From the NCBI GenBank assembly GCA_021817915.1, contig JAKAFV010000026.1:1-6472 (forward strand): a DNA stretch of 6,472 bases, written 5' to 3'. Both the position numbers and the translations under genes were made by a program. This stretch comes from a bacterium. GTDB taxonomy: Bacteria > Patescibacteriota > Minisyncoccia > UBA6257 > UBA9933. Of the stretch, positions 6,196 to 6,472 are shown piece after piece; positions within the stretch are counted from its first letter, which is position 1; each line of letters begins with the position of its first letter. The notes beneath the pieces were generated by a model. The model saw nothing but the letters and a program-made list of their open reading frames with translations, ran no database searches and was not told the origin of the DNA.

Positions 6196-6472
6196 TTATA
6201 CCTTTATCTTATTATCTAACTCATTTATAACATTAAATATTGCATCGAAAGCTTCAGTAATTTTCTCGAAAGTAAAAATATGACTGGTATCTTTATACCT
6301 CTCTTTGCCAACTACAATCTCTCTAATAAAATATTCTTTAAAAAACTTTTCTACAATTGGCCAATCCGATTCCTTTATGTACTTGGTATTTTCTTCGAAA
6401 AGTTTTTTTATCGACTCAATATACTTCCAACTTCCGTCTATTAATTTAGTTACAAATTCTTGTAAATTATTG
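6196..6472 (-). CDS. C-terminal 91 residues of an unrecognised helical protein (5' end outside the window)
   Basis: An open frame enters from the right edge and ends with TAA at 6198-6196, just 7 bases before the helicase start, so the two are almost certainly co-transcribed. The visible part begins NNLQEFVTKLIDGSWKYIES and ends FNVINELDNKIKV. It is rich in Lys, Glu, Ile and Phe, with amphipathic spacing that suggests several alpha helices; no membrane segment, signal or catalytic motif is visible. I do not recognise the family. Its base composition matches the helicase gene, so it probably belongs to the same accessory module. It could be the tail of a specificity or methyltransferase subunit, or a separate small protein; the sequence here does not decide. 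Confidence 0.7.
   Translation of the reverse strand, partial: NNLQEFVTKLIDGSWKYIESIKKLFEENTKYIKESDWPIVEKFFKEYFIREIVVGKERYKDTSHIFTFEKITEAFDAIFNVINELDNKIKV

Noticed and set aside
1..6472. tRNA, rRNA, CRISPR array, riboswitch, transposase or attachment site
   Set aside because: I looked on both strands and saw no cloverleaf, no spaced direct repeats, no conserved leader element and no transposase-like frame; nearly all of the window is coding.

Overview
The window reads as a piece of a bacterial chromosome, most likely from the Candidate Phyla Radiation (Patescibacteria) or a similarly reduced lineage. This is inferred from tightly packed genes with 4-base ATGA overlaps, short monofunctional versions of enzymes that are larger elsewhere, very few Shine-Dalgarno sequences, and protein resemblance by eye. 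UGA is used as a normal stop, which argues against the Gracilibacteria/Absconditabacteria code. Every convincing gene lies on the minus strand, so transcription runs from high to low coordinates.

Right-hand part (6472 to about 3924): the C-terminal end of an unrecognised helical protein, then after 7 bases a complete 754-residue superfamily-2 helicase fused to a PD-(D/E)xK nuclease, of the type III restriction Res-subunit kind. This block is visibly more A+T-rich than the rest and is probably an accessory defence locus. No methyltransferase is visible; one could lie beyond 6472.

Middle (3924 to 1051): a class I fructose-bisphosphate aldolase with its own TGCTATAAT promoter and an almost leaderless start; then a second promoter (TTGCAA, 17 bases, TATAAT) driving a stand-alone GlmU-type sugar-1-phosphate nucleotidyltransferase and a YvcK/CofD-like gluconeogenesis factor. 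These two overlap by ATGA. Both promoters carry the same 11-mer GCTATAATAGC. The three genes make metabolic sense together: aldolase supplies fructose 1,6-bisphosphate in gluconeogenesis, the nucleotidyltransferase probably makes a UDP-sugar such as UDP-GlcNAc, and YvcK proteins bind UDP-GlcNAc and link carbon flux to cell-wall synthesis.

Left-hand part (1076 to 1): a small GNAT acetyltransferase overlapping yvcK by 26 bases, then a SucC-like ATP-grasp acyl-CoA synthetase beta chain coupled to it by ATGA. The SucC-like gene keeps its ATP-grasp half but loses family resemblance at about position 160. There the sequence becomes about 70% G+C and contains a strong inverted repeat, so the first 160 bases may be a chimeric contig end, a foreign insertion or a true gene break. 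Overall: ordinary core metabolism beside one restriction-like accessory locus, plus a suspicious left edge.
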